Positions 35,930-46,900 are shown, counted from the first letter of the stretch. The stretch: 57,371 bases of DNA from Methylomonas koyamae (GCF_006483455.1 NZ_PPPU01000031.1:1-57371); one strand, 5' to 3'. The notes: generated by a model not told the origin, from the letters alone. Made by a program: numbers and translations.

Positions 35930-37581
35930 CAGCCGATGTAATATTGGCGCATCATGCCCAAATCTTCGTGCTCCAGATTGTGGCAGTGATACAGGAATAA
36001 GCCCTTGTAATCCTGGAACGGCTTGATGATGTTCACCTCTTCTCCCGGCATCACCAATACCGTATCCTTCCAGCCCGAATCGATAAACCCGTCTTTCACC
36101 GTTGCATAGTCTGCGGCTTTGGTATTTGCACCGTTGCGGGACAGGATCTGGTACTGCTGGCCATGCAGGTGTATCGGATGGGCCATTTCCATCATCATGC
36201 CCCCCATTCCGCCCATGCCCCTGCGGTCCGATTCCGCGCCGCCGCGCATGCCGCCCATCCGGCCCATGCCCATACCGCCGCTGTGTTGGCCGTCCGCGCC
36301 ACCATGGTCGTGGAAGATTCTGATTTTTTTGATCGAGCCCAGCGCCACTTTCTCGTAATCCATGACCCTGTCCATCGAGAACGAAAGTCCGTTCAATAGC
36401 GGCCGCATATGGCGAATCGACAAAGCTATCGGAATCGGGTTGTCCCGGTTGTCGACATTGGCTTCGCTTAGGCGCTGCAACGGCACCAGGGTTTTCGGCA
36501 ACTTCGGCGAGTCGGCAACTTTTTCGCTGACCTTGAACGCCGCGATCGGAAATTTCGCGCCCTGCGCCAACTTGCCATGCATCATGCCCATGCCGCCATG
36601 CATCCCCGGCAAGGCGCCGGAATAGGCCAGGCTGTTTAGGGTCAAGCGCGTGCCAACGGCTCTGCCGCTGAAATCCAGCCACAAATCGACCCGCTCGCCC
36701 GGAGCCAGCATGATGTAGGGCCGGGTTTCCGGCTGCGCCAGCAATCCGGCATCGGTACCGATCGCTGTCAATGGCGTGCCGTCGTCCCAACCGAGTTTGT
36801 AGATTCTGGAATTGGAGCCGTTGACGGCACGAAACCGGTATGCGCGGGATTTGACGTTGAATTCGGCCTGCGGTTTGCCGTTGACCAATATCGTGTCGCC
36901 CAAAAAGCCCATCATCCGCTCCGGCATCGCCTGCAGATATTGCAATTGGTTTCGCTCGTCGAAACGCCGGTCTTGAATGACAAGCGGCAGATCGAATTCG
37001 CCGCGCGGCAAATCGAGCTTGGCTTCGTCGGCGTCGTTGACCACGATCAAGCCGGCCAAACCGCGATAAACTTGTTCGGCGGTCAAGTCGTGGGCGTGCG
37101 AATGGTACAAACTGGTGCCTGCCCGATTCAGTACTTCGAATTCGTAAACGTATTGCTCGCCGGGCTGTATCGAATACATCGGGTGGCCGTCGCTGTGCTG
37201 CGGCACATGCAGACCGTGCCAATGAATGATGGACGGTTCCTGCAGGCGGTTATTGAAAAATATCCGTACCTTCTGGCCCTGCTGCAAGTTTAGGATCGGG
37301 CCGAGATAATTGTCCGGCAGTGTCCGCAATGTGCTCGCCGGCCCCTTTAAAAGCGAGGCGCTGTAGGTTTGTACCCGTGTGGCCGGGCCGTCTGCAAAAA
37401 CGCGTACTTGCGACGTTTGCGCGGAAAACTCGATTTCGACATCGGCATTAAATCCCGGCGTGGCTTTGCGCAGCAGGCTGCTGCCGGTCGCCGCCGACAA
37501 TCCAGGCAGCGCCGCGAAGGCTGCTCCCGCTGCCGAAGTCTGCAAAAACCGCCGTCTGCTGTGGTTGGTTTGATGCGTCAT
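35929..37581 (-). CDS. CueO-type multicopper oxidase, Tat-exported
   Basis: The 550-residue oxidase has a Tat signal (S-R-R-R-F-L-Q at residues 8-14), an IHWHG copper site at 120-122, YHSHAHD at about 160, HPIHLHG near 473 and YHCHNLEHEDLGMM near the end, the full set of trinuclear and type 1 ligands. A Met/Gly-rich insert (GMGMGRMGGM and repeats, about 425-460) resembles the Met-rich copper-binding loop of CueO. It probably oxidises Cu(I) in the periplasm for copper tolerance, which suits a copper-dependent methanotroph lifestyle. Convergent with the other copper oxidase. Confidence 0.93.
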   Translation of the reverse strand: MTHQTNHSRRRFLQTSAAGAAFAALPGLSAATGSSLLRKATPGFNADVEIEFSAQTSQVRVFADGPATRVQTYSASLLKGPASTLRTLPDNYLGPILNLQQGQKVRIFFNNRLQEPSIIHWHGLHVPQHSDGHPMYSIQPGEQYVYEFEVLNRAGTSLYHSHAHDLTAEQVYRGLAGLIVVNDADEAKLDLPRGEFDLPLVIQDRRFDERNQLQYLQAMPERMMGFLGDTILVNGKPQAEFNVKSRAYRFRAVNGSNSRIYKLGWDDGTPLTAIGTDAGLLAQPETRPYIMLAPGERVDLWLDFSGRAVGTRLTLNSLAYSGALPGMHGGMGMMHGKLAQGAKFPIAAFKVSEKVADSPKLPKTLVPLQRLSEANVDNRDNPIPIALSIRHMRPLLNGLSFSMDRVMDYEKVALGSIKKIRIFHDHGGADGQHSGGMGMGRMGGMRGGAESDRRGMGGMGGMMMEMAHPIHLHGQQYQILSRNGANTKAADYATVKDGFIDSGWKDTVLVMPGEEVNIIKPFQDYKGLFLYHCHNLEHEDLGMMRQYYIG

Positions 37582-37821
37582 TTTCCTCTCCCCCTGTTGG
37601 CCCTTTGAAAAAGCTCATAATTATTGGGTTTGAACATACTCCAAATTCCGGTGCCGAACAACTTGCCCTTAGGCCTTGACCGCCAGCCCGCGGCAACCCA
37701 ATCACAATCCGGAATTGGGTGTTAGAATGCTCGGCGAGCGATATGCAAACGCCTAACCGGGCCGATTTAACTCCGGTCGGGGCCACGGCGGGCAAGCGTA
37801 AAACTATTAAAAGAGGACATT

Positions 37822-40458
37822 ATGCGTAACTGGAAACTGTTGCCGGCGCTGATGGCGGCAACCCTGGTAGTAGCTGCCGTTTTGTACGTGGCGTTCTACT
37901 TCGTGTTTCTCGATTTTTTCGTCGATTTATGGTGGTTTCGCTCGCTGGAATTCGAAACCTACTTTTGGTTGAAGCTGCTCTATCGCTTTATCTTTTCCGG
38001 GGCGGTTACCGCATTCTTCTTTGCAATCTTCCTGTTTCATTTCTGGATCGCCTCCCGTTACCTGGGCCTTAACCCGCCTGACGACATCTTGATGGACGAC
38101 GGCAAACGCCGCCGTTTTCAGCGTTTTGCCGATGTGTTTATGACCGGCTCGGCTAAGGTTTACACGCCGGTCTCGCTAGTGTTGGCGATCGCGATCGCGG
38201 TCCCTTTCTACTTGCAATGGGAACAAGCGCTACTGTTCTTCTTCGGCGAAGCCGCCGGCATCACCGACCCGGTATACGGCAACGATGTCAGCTTCTACAT
38301 GTTTTCGTATCCGATTTACATGTTGATTCAAAAGGAATTACTGACTACGGCCGCGCTGGTGCTGTTGGCGACAGGCGTGTTGTATTGGCTGGAACACGTG
38401 TTTGTACCCAACCAAAGTAAGGAGTTTCCGCTCGGCGCCAAAATCCATCTGGCGGTTCTGTTCGGCTTTGTCGTGCTGTTCGTGATCTGGGGCTTTCTGC
38501 TGGACCGGTTTTCGCTGCTGTATTCCGACCAAAACGAACCGGTGTTTTTCGGCCCCGGCTTTGTCGAATTGCATTACCAATTGCCGTTGATTTGGCTGGA
38601 AATATTTTTCATCGCCGCGATCGCGGTCTCTATCGTGTTTTATGCATTTTCGGAACGGCACCGCAGCAAAACCCCGACCATCGTTGCCGTGCTCGGTTAT
38701 CTGGCGGTCTGGGGGCTGAGCGGCTCGCATACCATTCCGGAAATGATCGAAAAGTTTATCGTCAAGCCTAATTTTACCCGGACAGAGGGCGATTCGATGC
38801 TGCACAACATCGATGCGACGATGGCGGCTTACGACCTGAACAACATCAAAGTCGTCGATTTCAAAGTCAATCTCGACGCGACCAAAGATATCGAGGCCTG
38901 GTCCAACGTCAAGCATTTCGAAAACATTCCGGTCTGGGATCGCGAGTTTTTGATCGACAGCTACATGCAGTTGCAGGGTTTGCGCTCGTACTACGTGTTT
39001 CCGACTGTCGACGAAGACCGCTATTTCATCAACGACCATTTTCAGCAAGTCAATCTGGCGGCGCGGGAAGTCAACATCGAGCGCATGCCGAAGGAAGCCC
39101 AAAACTGGGAGAACACCCATCTGCGTTTCACCCACGGTTACGGTGCGGTGGTTTCGCCGGCGGCGCAAGACGCCGGTATTCCAATCGTCTGGTATCTGCG
39201 CGATTTGAACATGAGCTCCGACGTCGGCTTTTCGGTCAAATATCCGGATATTTATTACGGTCTGGAAAAGTATCGTTATGCCATTGTGCCTAACCAACTG
39301 GCGGTATCCGATATCTCCACGTCGGCACCCGACGAAGGTAAAGATTACCGCGGCAATACCGGCATCCCGATCCCATCGCTGTTTAGAAAGCTGTTGTTTG
39401 CCTTTTATTTGAAAGACGAAAAAATCTTTTTCTCGCCAAGTATCTCGGGCGACAGCAAATTATTGCTGCGCCGCAATATCGACGAACGCATCAGCGCGTT
39501 GACTCCGTTCCTGCATCTGGACAAAGACCCGTATCTGGTCATCGACAAAGACCGGTTTTACTGGATCCAGGACGCCTATACGCTATCGAAATACTATCCG
39601 GTCTCGAAACCGGCCGCCGACGATTATCTGGACGGCAGCCACCAGTTCAATTACATCCGCAATTCGGTCAAAGTGGTGGTCGACGCTTACGACGGCAGCG
39701 TCGACTATTACATTGCCAACCCGGACGACCCGATTATCAAGGCATACAGCCGAGCCTACCCCGGACTGTTAAAAAACCTGAAGGAGATGCCGGATCACTT
39801 GCTGAAACATTTGCGCTATCCGCGCGATTTGTACTTCATGCAAATGAAGATTTACGCCAAGTACCACCAAAACACGCCGGAGTTGTTTTACGAGCAGGCC
39901 GAAACCTGGCAATACGCCACGGTCGACGGCCAATCGGTTTTGCCCTATTTCATTACGATGGATTTCAACCGTTGCAACGACACCGAAGAATTCGTCATGA
40001 TCAATCCGATGACGCCGATTCGCCGCGACAATCTGAGCATGGTCGGCCTGGCCGGCACTTTGGACGAAGCCGACTGCGGCCGCGGTTACAAACCGGGTAT
40101 TACCATCTTCAAATTTCCGAAGGATGTACAGGTCAACGGTCCGTCGCAGGTCAATGCCTTGATCGACCAGAATCCGGAAATCGCCGCCCAATTCACGCTG
40201 TGGAACCAACAGGGTTCTGAAGTGAAAAAAGGCCGCATGGTGATTTTGCCGATGGGCAATTCGATTTTGTACGTGCAGCCGATTTACATGCTGGCGACCA
40301 AAACCAAAATGCCCGAGTTAGCCCGAGTTATCGTCTCGATCGGCAATCAAGTGGTGATGGATAAGACGCTGCAGGCGGCATTCGACCATTTGAAAGCGCA
40401 GTTTATCAAAGGGGCTAACGGCCCGGCCTCCGGCATTTCGGCAGTCGGCGGCAAATAA
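37822..40458 (+). CDS. UPF0182-family large membrane protein
   Basis: The 878-residue protein has about seven membrane helices in its first 300 residues (start MRNWKLLPALMAATLVVAAVLYVAFYF) and a very large extracytoplasmic domain. Diagnostic stretches are WWFRSLEFETYFWLKLLYR, YFINDHFQQVNLAAREVN, LRFTHGYGAVVSPAA and YVQPIYMLA. Function is unknown. The family is common in cyanobacteria and actinobacteria and patchier in proteobacteria. GAGGAC precedes the ATG. Confidence 0.93.
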   Translation: MRNWKLLPALMAATLVVAAVLYVAFYFVFLDFFVDLWWFRSLEFETYFWLKLLYRFIFSGAVTAFFFAIFLFHFWIASRYLGLNPPDDILMDDGKRRRFQRFADVFMTGSAKVYTPVSLVLAIAIAVPFYLQWEQALLFFFGEAAGITDPVYGNDVSFYMFSYPIYMLIQKELLTTAALVLLATGVLYWLEHVFVPNQSKEFPLGAKIHLAVLFGFVVLFVIWGFLLDRFSLLYSDQNEPVFFGPGFVELHYQLPLIWLEIFFIAAIAVSIVFYAFSERHRSKTPTIVAVLGYLAVWGLSGSHTIPEMIEKFIVKPNFTRTEGDSMLHNIDATMAAYDLNNIKVVDFKVNLDATKDIEAWSNVKHFENIPVWDREFLIDSYMQLQGLRSYYVFPTVDEDRYFINDHFQQVNLAAREVNIERMPKEAQNWENTHLRFTHGYGAVVSPAAQDAGIPIVWYLRDLNMSSDVGFSVKYPDIYYGLEKYRYAIVPNQLAVSDISTSAPDEGKDYRGNTGIPIPSLFRKLLFAFYLKDEKIFFSPSISGDSKLLLRRNIDERISALTPFLHLDKDPYLVIDKDRFYWIQDAYTLSKYYPVSKPAADDYLDGSHQFNYIRNSVKVVVDAYDGSVDYYIANPDDPIIKAYSRAYPGLLKNLKEMPDHLLKHLRYPRDLYFMQMKIYAKYHQNTPELFYEQAETWQYATVDGQSVLPYFITMDFNRCNDTEEFVMINPMTPIRRDNLSMVGLAGTLDEADCGRGYKPGITIFKFPKDVQVNGPSQVNALIDQNPEIAAQFTLWNQQGSEVKKGRMVILPMGNSILYVQPIYMLATKTKMPELARVIVSIGNQVVMDKTLQAAFDHLKAQFIKGANGPASGISAVGGK

Positions 40459-40479
40459 GCCTTTGGTGGTTTCTACGGT

Positions 40480-40926
40480 TCAATGCAGCAGCATGGAGCA
40501 AAGCTGGTCTTCCAGCTCCATGCGTTCTGCCAAGTGCTCGCCGAGTACAGATAAGTCTTGCGCCAGATTATCGGTTTTGAATTTGCGCCGGCCTTCGTCG
40601 TAGGTGTCGCTGAACGATACCGCCGAGGCTGTGATCTTGGAAAACGCCGGATAAATCCGTTCCGCATAGTTCAGTGCCGTAGATTCGTCCTGTGTTTCGG
40701 TTAATAGATGCTCGTAAATGCCGAAATGGCCGAGTGAAATATAATCGATCAGTAGCTGAGAGAATTCGGATAGCACGGAGCGCAAATGACTGTCGCCATT
40801 GAATGGCAGCATTTTCCCTATCTGGCAATACAACTCCCAAACCGCGGAGCGTTCGGCCAATAATGTTTCGACCCAATGCCGGGCGCTGGCGCTTTTTTCG
40901 GCGCGGTAGACGTTAGACTCGATCAC
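40480..40926 (-). CDS. rsd: Rsd/AlgQ-family anti-sigma70 regulator
   Basis: The 148-residue helical protein carries SQLLIDYISLGHFGIYEHLL in the middle, which matches the core of Rsd/AlgQ (SLVDYLSAGHFSIYE in E. coli), and LEDQLCSMLLH at the C-terminus. E. coli Rsd sequesters sigma70 in stationary phase and AlgQ modulates alginate and virulence genes in Pseudomonas. It is divergent from the nucleoside phosphorylase-like gene over an AT-rich 90-base gap. Overall length is typical. Confidence 0.85.
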   Translation of the reverse strand: MIESNVYRAEKSASARHWVETLLAERSAVWELYCQIGKMLPFNGDSHLRSVLSEFSQLLIDYISLGHFGIYEHLLTETQDESTALNYAERIYPAFSKITASAVSFSDTYDEGRRKFKTDNLAQDLSVLGEHLAERMELEDQLCSMLLH

Positions 40927-41016
40927 TGAAGTTCTCCCTAAATAAAATGACGAGCCTTAAATTTAAGTCACTTATTAACAATATTCAACAACACATTAAA
41001 AACAAAGCATTTTTTA

Positions 41017-41844
41017 ATGAAAAATGTGAACGACTCAGCACCTGAGATTTTTGTTTTTGTGGCCCTGCCCTGTGAAGCAAAGCCCCTGGTTGCCGCCTGG
41101 AAGCTTAAAAAAAACACGCAAATACAAGCGTTTGCCACTTACCAGAATCAAAACAGCGTTCTTACGGTTAGCGGCCTGGGAAAAGTAGCGATGGCCGCAG
41201 CAGTGGCCTACACGCTGGCGCGCCACCCGGATGTCGCGCAACCCTTGTTGTTGAATTTTGGCGTGGCCGGACATCGCAATCTTCCGCTAGGCAGTTGCGT
41301 TTTGGCTGACCAAATCATTGACGCCGACAGCGGCCGGCGCTTTTATCCGCAGTTGCCTTTCTCGGTGCCGTGTCCGACATACGCTTTAAAAACAATGTCC
41401 CAAGCAGATGAGACATATAGCGACGGCTACATCCGCGACATGGAAGCCTCCGCCTTTTTCGAAACCGCGGTTAAATTCAGTTCCAGCGAACTGGTTCATT
41501 GCTTGAAGGTGGTATCCGATAACGCCGACTCGCCGCTGGCGAACATCACTGAGGATGCGGTAACAAACTGGATTGGCGGCCGGCTTTCGGTTGTGGCAGA
41601 CCTGATAGTTGCGCTGAGGGAGTTGAGAGCTGTAATAGCGGGGCCTGACGGGCGGGATTGTCAAGGCATCCTGAGTCGATTTCATTTCACCGCGAGCAAT
41701 GCTGCAAAATTACAATCGCTATTGAACCGGTGGCATTTGATGAATGGCGTGTCGGTGGATTTAGCGAAAATCGATGCCAAAAACGCAAAAGACTTGATTG
41801 CGCAACTGGAAGCCTTAGTGGCTGAAAAGCAATTTTATTTGTAA
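41017..41844 (+). CDS. nucleoside phosphorylase-like protein (PNP/MTAN superfamily)
   Basis: The 275-residue protein has the superfamily opening EIFVFVALPCEAKPL, a glycine-rich VSGLGKVAMAAAVAY, NFGVAGHRNLPLGS (the GVAG phosphate/ribose loop), and RDMEASAFFETA containing the Met-Glu nucleoside-contact motif. Phosphorylases and hydrolases of this fold cleave N-glycosidic bonds; the nucleoside is not predictable. The last 80 residues form an extra helical region. Confidence 0.82.
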   Translation: MKNVNDSAPEIFVFVALPCEAKPLVAAWKLKKNTQIQAFATYQNQNSVLTVSGLGKVAMAAAVAYTLARHPDVAQPLLLNFGVAGHRNLPLGSCVLADQIIDADSGRRFYPQLPFSVPCPTYALKTMSQADETYSDGYIRDMEASAFFETAVKFSSSELVHCLKVVSDNADSPLANITEDAVTNWIGGRLSVVADLIVALRELRAVIAGPDGRDCQGILSRFHFTASNAAKLQSLLNRWHLMNGVSVDLAKIDAKNAKDLIAQLEALVAEKQFYL

Positions 41845-41881
41845 CGGGAAGGCCGTTCTGGAACGGTAGAGCAGACGGGAT

Positions 41882-41907
41882 AAAAAACAGGGCGCCGAAG
41901 CGCCCTG
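41882..41907 (-). terminator. intrinsic terminator of the small exported helical protein gene
   Basis: CAGGGCG pairs with CGCCCTG around a six-base loop, and on the minus strand it runs into six T residues. It lies a few bases after the stop at 41919. Confidence 0.88.
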
Positions 41908-41918
41908 CCGCGAAACGA

Positions 41919-42299
41919 TTACAGCAATTTTTTCAAGCCATCGATGCCGGCTTTCGCTTTTGCCAAGTGCTCTTTAGACTCTTGCAGGTTGGCGGCTTTA
42001 GCAGCGGTGATAGCGGCTTTCAGGTGAGATCTGACTTTTGAATTTTCTCTGGCAACTTTATCGTTGGCATTGATTTCTTCGGAAAAATCAGCGGCTTTTT
42101 TGATCAGGGCTGCAACTTCAGCGTCTTCAGCGCCGTTGTTAATCGCAGTCTCGGCAGCAGCGATACGCTCTAAAACGCCATTGATCGCATCAATAGGTTT
42201 GTAGGACGTTCTGCCGGCTTCGGCAACCGCAGCAGTCGAAAAAGAACCCATAGCGGCAGCCAAAGAGAACGCGATAACAGCACTTTTTAAAATTTTCAT
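41919..42299 (-). CDS. small exported helical protein
   Basis: The 126-residue protein has a signal peptide (VIAFSLAAAMGSFSTAAVA, cleavage near residue 27) and an all-helical mature domain rich in Ala, Lys and Glu (AAETAINNGAEDAEVAALIKKAADFS). There are no cysteines. A GAGG ribosome site lies eight bases before the ATG, and a strong terminator follows. Helical Ala/Lys-rich periplasmic proteins of this type are often abundant, but the function is unknown. Confidence 0.8.
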   Translation of the reverse strand: MKILKSAVIAFSLAAAMGSFSTAAVAEAGRTSYKPIDAINGVLERIAAAETAINNGAEDAEVAALIKKAADFSEEINANDKVARENSKVRSHLKAAITAAKAANLQESKEHLAKAKAGIDGLKKLL

Positions 42300-42451
42300 G
42301 TATTGAACCTCACAGTTATTTTTATAAGAACATATAGCTGCTAATCCAACCGATTTAGCCACCACATGTTGGGCCGGGATAATAGCATAGTTCATGCGCT
42401 TTGCTAGCGAGTTTATTGGCGAAAATCAGGGTTTTTCCGGCCCGTTTCGCC

Positions 42452-43285
42452 TCATTCGACGCTGACCAGTAACTTATCCAACCACGCTGTCGGCAGCAGG
42501 CGTTTCAGCCAGGCAAACAGATGGGTCGGGACGGTCACCCGGTAACGGATTTTAGGTCGCGCGGACTCCAATGCCGCTGCGACTTTTTCGGCGACTGCCG
42601 TGGCCGGCAAGGTAAACGGCGCCGCCGGACCTTGCTTTTGCAGGCGAGCCTCCATGGCTCGATAGGTTTCTTTGTGGACGCTGCGTTCCGGGTCGATGTT
42701 TTGCCGGTACAAGGCAAACGCGTTCTGCCGGAAACGGCTCTCGATCGGCCCCGGCTCGATCAATACCACATGCACGCCGCTGCCGCGCAATTCCAGACGT
42801 AAAGTATCGACCAAACCCTCCAGCGCGAACTTGCTGGCGTTATAGGCGCCGCGGAATTTCATCGCTACAAAACCCAGCACCGAACTGTTGTAAATGATCC
42901 GGCCGTGGCCTTGCCGACGCATCACCGGCAACAACAAATTGGTTAACTCGTGGACGCCGAAAAAGTTGGTTTCGAACTGGTTGCGCAATACATCCCGACT
43001 CAGATCCTCCACCGCTCCTGGTTGGCCGAACGCGCCGTTGTGAAACACCGCATCGAGCTTGCCGTCGGTTAACCTCAATAACTCGTCTACAGCAACACGA
43101 ATGCTTTGCGAGTCGGCCAGATCGAGTTGCAGGCATTCGTAGCCCTCGCCGCGCAAGCGTTCGACATCCTCCGCTTTGCGCGCCGAGCAGATCACCCGGT
43201 GGCCGCGCAATTTCAGATACAGAGCGGTGCTATAACCGATGCCCGACGAGCAACCGGTAATAAAAATGATTTTGCCTTGGGTCAT
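42452..43285 (-). CDS. short-chain dehydrogenase/reductase
   Basis: The 277-residue enzyme has the cofactor motif TGCSSGIG at residues 11-18, FHNGAFGQPG (NAG-like), the catalytic Ser in YNSSVLGF and YNASK (Tyr and Lys). It is a classical SDR. CSARKAED after the second strand suggests NADP(H). The C-terminal tail with LFAWLKRLLPTAWLDKLL resembles membrane-associating ends of lipid-modifying SDRs. It overlaps the DUF4124 gene by four bases. Confidence 0.93.
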   Translation of the reverse strand: MTQGKIIFITGCSSGIGYSTALYLKLRGHRVICSARKAEDVERLRGEGYECLQLDLADSQSIRVAVDELLRLTDGKLDAVFHNGAFGQPGAVEDLSRDVLRNQFETNFFGVHELTNLLLPVMRRQGHGRIIYNSSVLGFVAMKFRGAYNASKFALEGLVDTLRLELRGSGVHVVLIEPGPIESRFRQNAFALYRQNIDPERSVHKETYRAMEARLQKQGPAAPFTLPATAVAEKVAAALESARPKIRYRVTVPTHLFAWLKRLLPTAWLDKLLVSVE

Positions 43286-43872
43286 GGCTGGCTCAGGTCG
43301 CTTTCGCTGAAGGTATAGGTTTTACCGCTGCTGCAGTTGATCGAGAACACCAACTGGTCCAATTTGCTTTTGCCGTTCAGTTCGTCGGCTTCGACCCGTT
43401 GGCATTCGCCGCCGGCCAAGGCTTTCTGAGCTGCTAAACGCCGAAATTTCTCGACATCCGGCAGCCGGGTTTCGAACGGTTTGATTTCAACCGGTAATTT
43501 CTCGGGATCGTAGGGTGGGACGGCAAAAGCGGAAAACTGCAGCGGATTTTGCTTGATCAGGCTTTGGGTTTGCTCGCTTTCCGATTTGGCCGCCTGCTTG
43601 GTTTGCGCGATCAAGTCCAGTTTGGCCTGCTGCGCCGCGCGCTCCTGCTCTGACTGCAATTTCTTCAATTCGGCTTCGTCGGCTTGCTTCTTCTCTTGTG
43701 CGGTGATGTCGACGCTGCTGCCGGTCTTGGGATTCATTTGCACCGCTTTATGTTGCTCGGTGCACGGCGACGACTGATAGTTAGTATGGCCGCTGGCATC
43801 GGTGCATTTATAAACGCCTGCCCAGCTGTCGCAAGACAGACACAGGGCAAAAACAAAGAACAGATTTTTCAT
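43282..43872 (-). CDS. DUF4124-domain exported protein
   Basis: The 196-residue protein has a signal peptide (FFVFALCLSCDSWA) and starts the mature chain with GVYKCTDASGHTNYQSSPC, the DUF4124 signature with two cysteines. A charged, Gln/Lys/Glu-rich coiled-coil region follows. A C-terminal module has two further cysteines (ECQRVEADE, INCSSGKTY). Function unknown. It is the first gene of a two-gene operon with the SDR. Confidence 0.85.
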   Translation of the reverse strand: MKNLFFVFALCLSCDSWAGVYKCTDASGHTNYQSSPCTEQHKAVQMNPKTGSSVDITAQEKKQADEAELKKLQSEQERAAQQAKLDLIAQTKQAAKSESEQTQSLIKQNPLQFSAFAVPPYDPEKLPVEIKPFETRLPDVEKFRRLAAQKALAGGECQRVEADELNGKSKLDQLVFSINCSSGKTYTFSESDLSQP

Positions 43873-43951
43873 TGTATTCCTGTTGGTTAAACGCTACTGT
43901 AAAACTATCACTTAGCTTGCCCTTACTGTAAACAGATTTTTCAATCCGCCG

Positions 43952-46900
43952 ATGTTCGTCCTGCACAGCTCCAACAAAACCGAAAACCTGCTGGAGCACC
44001 TGGTCACGGTCATTAGCGCCGCACCGTTATCGTCGCCGTTCGCCGCCGAGTTGTTCTTGATTCAAAGTCAGGGTATGGAACGCTGGCTATCGCAGCAACT
44101 GGCAGCGCGGCTGAAGGTTTGGGGCCATTTCAGCTATTTGTTCCCGGCCAAATTCTTCGCCGAAATCGCCGCGACGCTGCACGACGAACTCTACGAGCCA
44201 GCCTTCGACCGCCATTGGATGCTATGGCGCTTCGAAGCCTTATTGCGCGATCTCGACGCCGAAGTGTATCAGGCTTTGCGGCAATATCTAGTCGGCGAAA
44301 ACGCCGAGCTTAAGCGTTACCAATTGGCGCAACAATTGGCGCGGGTCTACGACCAATACCAGATGCTGCGGCCGGACCTGCTCGAGGCCTGGCAAGCGCG
44401 GCGCCTGCTATACGGTAGCCCGGCGGAAGCCTGGCAAGCCCAGTTGTGGCGCGCCGTCGTTGCCGAAATCGGCCAGCGTCACCGCGGCGCGCACTGGCTG
44501 CAAGCGATCGCCAAACTGCAGCAAGCGGAACCCGGTGCGTTCGCCGGGCAATTGCCGGAACGGGTTTCGGTATTCGGCGTCAACAGCTTGCCGCCGCTGA
44601 TGCTGAACTACCTGCAGGCCTTGTCCCGCCATTGCCATGTCCACCTGTATCTACTAAATCCGGTCCAGGGTTACTGGGCCGACCTGCCGCCGAAGCGGCT
44701 GCTGGCCGAATTGCAACAGTTCGACGGCCATCCCTTACTGGTCCGGCTGGGTCAGCAAGGCCGCGAATTCCAGCAAATGTTGCTGGAGCAGGCCGAATTC
44801 GCCTTCGAACCCAGCAGCTTCGAGCCGGCTGAGCCAGAGACCGTGCTGCAATGCCTGCAAAACGACGTCCTTGCCAACCGGGTACCGCAGCAAATCCGGC
44901 TGGCGGCCGACGCTTCGATCGGTATTCACGCCTGCCACTCGCGCCTGCGCGAAGTGCAAGTGTTGAAAGACCAGCTATTGCAAACCCTGGAACAACACCC
45001 CCATCTGGATCTGCGCGACATTGTCGTGATGGCGCCGGACATCCAGGCCTACGCCCCGTTCATCAGCGCGGTATTCGACGACATCCAGCATGCCGTCGCC
45101 GACCGCAGCCTGAAAATCAGCGATCCGCTGCTGGACGCTTTCATCCGTTTTCTGAAACTGTCGCAAAGCCGGCTGGGCTGGCGCACAGTCATGGATTTAC
45201 TGGAGCAACCGCAGATTCACACAGGCTTCGGTTTGGCGGCTGCCGATCTGGAATTGATCGCCTATTGGCTGCAGGAGTTGCACGTGCGCTGGGGGCGTTC
45301 GGGCGAGGCCAAGCAAGCGCAGGGCCTGCCGCCGACGCCGCAGAATACCTGGCAGGCCGGCCTGGAGCGGTTGTTCATGGGTTATGCCCTGGCCGAAGAC
45401 GAGTTCGTCGACGACATCCTGCCCTACCCGGATATCGAAGGCTCTTCGGCACAGGCGCTGGGTGGCCTGAACGCTTTCCTGCAACTACTGTTCCGGGCCG
45501 GCGACGAGTTGGCGGCCGAGAAAACCCTGAGCGAATGGCAAACCTGCCTGAGCCGCTACGCCGACGGCCTGTTGGCCGGCGCCGAAACGGCGCAACGCCA
45601 AGCGCTGAATGAGCTGCTGGCCGAAATGGCGGAGATGGCCGCGATTCACGACCGGCCGCTGGCTTTGGCCGTGATCGTCGCCTGGCTGCAAGGCCGGATG
45701 GACGAAACCAAATCCGGCGCCGGCTTTCTGCGCGGCCAACTGACTTTTTGTTCGATGCTGCCGATGCGGTCGATCCCGTTTCAGATCATCGCCTTGTTGG
45801 GTATGAACGACGGCGAATTCCCGAAAATCGAACGCCAGCCGACCTTCGACCTGCTGGCTGCGCATCCGCGCTTGGGCGACCGTTCGCGCCGCGCCGACGA
45901 CCGCTACCAATTTCTGGAAATACTGCTGTCCGCCCGCCGGCAATTGATCGTTACCTATCTGGGCCAATCGCTGCGCGACAATAGCGAAATTCCGCCGTCG
46001 CCCATCGTCAGCGAATTGCTCGAGGTACTGCGCGACGGTTACGGCCTGGACGGCATCGTGGTTCGCCACCCGTTGCACCCGTTCAGTCAGCGTTATTTCC
46101 TCGGCCAGGATCCCAACCTGTTCAGCTACGCCCGCCACGATTGCGACACCGCCCGCCGCCTGCGCGGCGAGAAACCGGCGCCGCAGCCCTGGTGGTCCGG
46201 CGCGTTGCCGGCCGAAACCGACACCGTGATCGAAATCGACCGCTTACGCCAGTTTTTCCACCACCCGCAACGCTATTTTTTCCGCCACTGCCTGGAACTG
46301 CAGCTTCCCAGCTTGATAGTCGACGCCGAAGAGCGCGAACCGTTTGCCTTGAACAGCCTGGAAGACTATTTGTTAGCCCAGGATTGGCTCGATGCCGAAC
46401 TGCAGGGCAAAGTATTTTCGCTGGCAAAATTGCAAGCCCGCGGTTTGTGGCCGGCCGGCGCCGCCGGCGAAATCGCCTGGCGCCGCCGCCAGCCGGCAAT
46501 CACCGAATTCGCCGCGATTATCGCCGGCAAACAGCTGGGGGAGCCGCTACCGCCCCAGGCTATCGATCTGGCTATCGGCGATTATCGATTGGTCGGCAAA
46601 CTGGGGCGTTTACACCAACACGGCGGACTGATTTACCGCTTCGGCAAACTGAAAGGCCGCGATTTTTTCGGCGCCTGGTTGCAGCATTTGATCGCCAACC
46701 GCATCGCGCCGCAAGCCACCCACTTGGTATGCGTCGATGCGGACTTACGTTTTCCGGCCCAAGCCGAACCCGACGACGCGCTACCGCAACTACTAGCGAT
46801 TTTCCAGAGCGGCCAAAGCCGGCCCGACGCGTTTTTTACCGAAGCGGCATTGGATTTCGTGCGCCATAACGACCCGGAAACGGCGCTGGCCGCAGTGACC

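Noticed and set aside
40927..41016. TTGAAT and TAAATT in the rsd/phosphorylase gap as a promoter for rsd
   Set aside because: Each box matches only four of six positions in very AT-rich sequence where such matches are expected by chance.
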